Of a stretch of DNA of 64,000 nucleotides, positions 62,139 through 64,000 are shown one piece after another (position 1 is the first letter of the stretch; every line of letters begins with the position of its first letter). The position numbers and the translations under genes were made by a program. Location of the stretch: the NCBI GenBank assembly GCA_019285715.1, contig CP079108.1, positions 3,239,001 to 3,303,000 of the forward strand, in the 5' to 3' direction. Below the pieces are notes generated by a model. The model was not told where the DNA came from, ran no database searches, and saw only the letters and a list, made by a program, of their open reading frames with translations. Source of the stretch: Sphingosinicellaceae bacterium. Lineage in GTDB: Bacteria > Pseudomonadota > Alphaproteobacteria > Sphingomonadales > Sphingomonadaceae.

Positions 62139-64000
62139 CTACCGCGCGCACGCCGTCATCGGCACGCCCACATAATCGAGCTTGATCTCCGATATCGCCA
62201 CCGCCCCGCCGCTCGCCGCGACCACGAACGGCGACGCCAGCTTCGTCATGTCGACACCCAGCTTGCCGAAGCACTGGAGGGGGATCACCACGCTGGTCCA
62301 CGCGCCCGGCTTCGCTGCCGCCAGCGTCGCCGCGACCGAAATCGCGCCGCGCTTGCCCGCGGTGTCGACCATCGCCAGCGTCACCGGCCCGGTGAACGGA
62401 GCATCGACCCGGAGCTGGACCGTGACGCTAAGCTCGCCGTTGGTTTCGCGGCCGAGATCGAGCGGCTGCGGCGGCGTCAAGCGGAGCTCCGCCGGGCCGA
62501 TCCAGGTGAAGCGGCGCGCGTCTTCCTGCGCCAGCCGGTCGATCGACGCTGCGGTCAGCCTGCCGCCATCGCCCAGCGACGTCGTCCACCCGGTCGGCAA
62601 CTTGCCCTTGCCGAAGAACGTCCCTGCCGCGCCGCTGTCGAGCCCGGCCGGGCGCGTCTCGTCGAGTTGCGGCACCCGCCCCGGCTTGGCGTAGCTCAGC
62701 CCGTAGCCGAAGGCGAACAGCGGGTCGTAAGGCTTGTCGCGGCGGTTGAGGACGTACTGGTCGGGGCGTTTCGGCCACGAGAAACTCAGTCTGCCGCGGA
62801 AGTCGTGGTCGACGCTGCCGTCCGTCTTGCGGAACAACACGCCCGCGACCGCAGCCCCTTCGCTGCCCGGCAGGAAGGCGGCGACGAAGGCATCGGAGGC
62901 GTTCAGCTCGGCGTTGACCCACAACGGCCGGCCCGACAGGAACACCGCGACGACCGGGATGCCCGCGGCCTTGAGCTTGCGCAGCAGCGCGAGGTCGGAC
63001 TTGTCGCCGGGGCTGTATTCGAGGTTGGGGATGTCACCCTTGAACTCGGCGTAGGGCTTCTCGCCGAACACCACGATGGCGGCGGCGGGTTTCGCGGTGA
63101 AGCTGCCGTCGGGAGACAGCGTCGCGTGGCCGCCGGCGGCGGCGACGGTCGACTGGATGCCGCTCCAGATCGAGTGGCCGTTAGGGAAGTCGCTGTTCGG
63201 CAGGTCCGCGCCCTGCCAAGTCAGCGACCAGCCGCCGGCCTGCTGGGACAGGCTGTCGGCACCCTTGCCGGCGACCAGGAACTCGGCTTTCGGCGCGAGC
63301 GGCAGCACACCCTCGTTCTTCAGCAGCACCAGCGACTCGCGCACCGCCGTCTGCGCTACGGCGCGGTGCTCGGCCGCACCGATTAGCTCCATCTTTCCAG
63401 CGAGTTGCCGCGACGATGGTCGCCCCCGCTCGAAGGTGCCGGCGCGCAGCTTGACCCGCAGGATGCGCCGTACCGCATCATCGAGCCGAGCCGCCGGAAT
63501 GGTGCCATTACGGGCTTCAAACAGCGTATTGGCGTAAAGTTTCTGCCAATCGGGGCCCGAATACATGAACATGTCGAGCCCGGCGTTGATCGCGGCGGGG
63601 CAGTCCTCGTTGCTGCAGCCGGTGACCTGGCCGTGGCTGTTCCAATCGCCGACGACGAAGCCGTCGAAGTGCATCCGGTCCTTGAGGACACCGGTCAGCA
63701 TGCTGGCGTTGCCGCTCATCTTGGCGCCGTTCCAGCTCGAGAACGACGCCATCACCGACTGGGTGCCCGCCGCGATCGCTGCCGGATAACCGCCGAGATG
63801 GACGTCGCGGAGTTCGGTCTCGGGGATGTGCGCGTCGCCCTGGTCGCGGCCAGAGGTGCCGCCGTCGCCTAGGAAGTGCTTGGTCGTCGCGATGACGTGG
63901 TCGGGGCCGAGGAAATCGGCGGCGCCGACCTTGCCCTGCAGCCCCTCGATCATCGCGGCGGCGTATTCGGCCTGGATCTGCGGCTCCTCCGAATAGCTCT
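62139..64000 (-). CDS. glycoside hydrolase family 3 beta-glucosidase, 5'-truncated by window
   Basis: Over 615 residues are visible, and the start lies beyond the window. GPDHVIATTKHFLGDGGTSG is the KH..F-type substrate-binding loop, and FDGFVVGDWNSHGQV contains the nucleophile aspartate. GDKSDLALLRKLKAAGIPVV and AFGYGLSYAKPG are C-domain GH3 motifs. An extra ~150-residue C-terminal beta-sandwich domain (ExoP type) follows. It cleaves beta-1,3/1,4-glucans or cello-oligosaccharides, probably in the periplasm. Confidence 0.9.
   Translation of the reverse strand, partial: SYSEEPQIQAEYAAAMIEGLQGKVGAADFLGPDHVIATTKHFLGDGGTSGRDQGDAHIPETELRDVHLGGYPAAIAAGTQSVMASFSSWNGAKMSGNASMLTGVLKDRMHFDGFVVGDWNSHGQVTGCSNEDCPAAINAGLDMFMYSGPDWQKLYANTLFEARNGTIPAARLDDAVRRILRVKLRAGTFERGRPSSRQLAGKMELIGAAEHRAVAQTAVRESLVLLKNEGVLPLAPKAEFLVAGKGADSLSQQAGGWSLTWQGADLPNSDFPNGHSIWSGIQSTVAAAGGHATLSPDGSFTAKPAAAIVVFGEKPYAEFKGDIPNLEYSPGDKSDLALLRKLKAAGIPVVAVFLSGRPLWVNAELNASDAFVAAFLPGSEGAAVAGVLFRKTDGSVDHDFRGRLSFSWPKRPDQYVLNRRDKPYDPLFAFGYGLSYAKPGRVPQLDETRPAGLDSGAAGTFFGKGKLPTGWTTSLGDGGRLTAASIDRLAQEDARRFTWIGPAELRLTPPQPLDLGRETNGELSVTVQLRVDAPFTGPVTLAMVDTAGKRGAISVAATLAAAKPGAWTSVVIPLQCFGKLGVDMTKLASPFVVAASGGAVAISEIKLDYVGVPMTACAR

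Overview
The window is high-GC alphaproteobacterial DNA, most likely from a sphingomonad. The pointers are a PEPxxWA-CTERM protein, a complete hpn hopanoid locus, a gene-transfer-agent (GTA)-like head-tail cluster of the alphaproteobacterial type, a FecI/FecR/TonB-receptor trio and several families of short palindromic repeats. This placement rests on gene content and protein style, not on a search.

Layout. Positions 1-4.8 kb hold the end of a ParB-like gene, an M2 metallopeptidase, an alpha/beta hydrolase, a GFA-family protein and an OmpA-type porin-like protein. From 4.9 to 22.95 kb, almost entirely on the minus strand, lies a GTA/prophage-like cluster in canonical order: TerS-like, TerL, portal, small membrane protein, prohead protease, capsid, head-tail connector, head closure, tail terminator, tail tube, chaperones, tape measure, TIM-barrel protein, DUF2460, DUF2163, NlpC/P60, tail hub and DUF2793. 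The cluster is visibly broken. There is an in-frame amber codon in the portal gene, a capsid gene that has lost its 3' part, and a frameshift in the TIM-barrel gene. A segment of about 1.4 kb is inverted and splits both the tail terminator and the tape measure genes. A tail-spike/fibre cassette sits between the capsid and connector genes. This looks like a decaying or remnant particle locus.

From 23.2 to 25 kb are a PHB-depolymerase-type esterase and an unknown protein. From 25.0 to 44.8 kb is the hopanoid locus. hpnN and hpnH are on plus and hpnM on minus. A tightly overlapping minus-strand operon runs hpnA-B-C-D-E-shc-G. A divergent plus-strand operon runs RMD1-family gene, hpnI-J-K-L. Together these make squalene from farnesyl diphosphate (HpnCDE), cyclise it to hopene (Shc), add and process the adenosine-derived side chain (HpnH, HpnG), decorate it (HpnI, HpnJ, HpnK) and traffic hopanoids (HpnN, probably HpnM and HpnL). 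A small accessory island at 29.9-31.6 kb interrupts the locus. It carries a PEP-CTERM protein, a PIN-toxin remnant and a split hypothetical gene.

From 44.9 to 64 kb are a DUF1993 protein, an internally deleted glycosyltransferase followed by a GDP-mannose dehydratase-like gene, an AI-2E-type permease, three small stress/envelope genes, a PAS-LuxR regulator, a PAP2 phosphatase, a Gln-rich repeat lipoprotein, a sigma factor/FecR/TonB-receptor operon, a CDP-glycerol-transferase-like protein, acetyl-CoA synthetase and a GH3 beta-glucosidase that runs off the end. I saw no rRNA, tRNA, CRISPR array or transposase gene.
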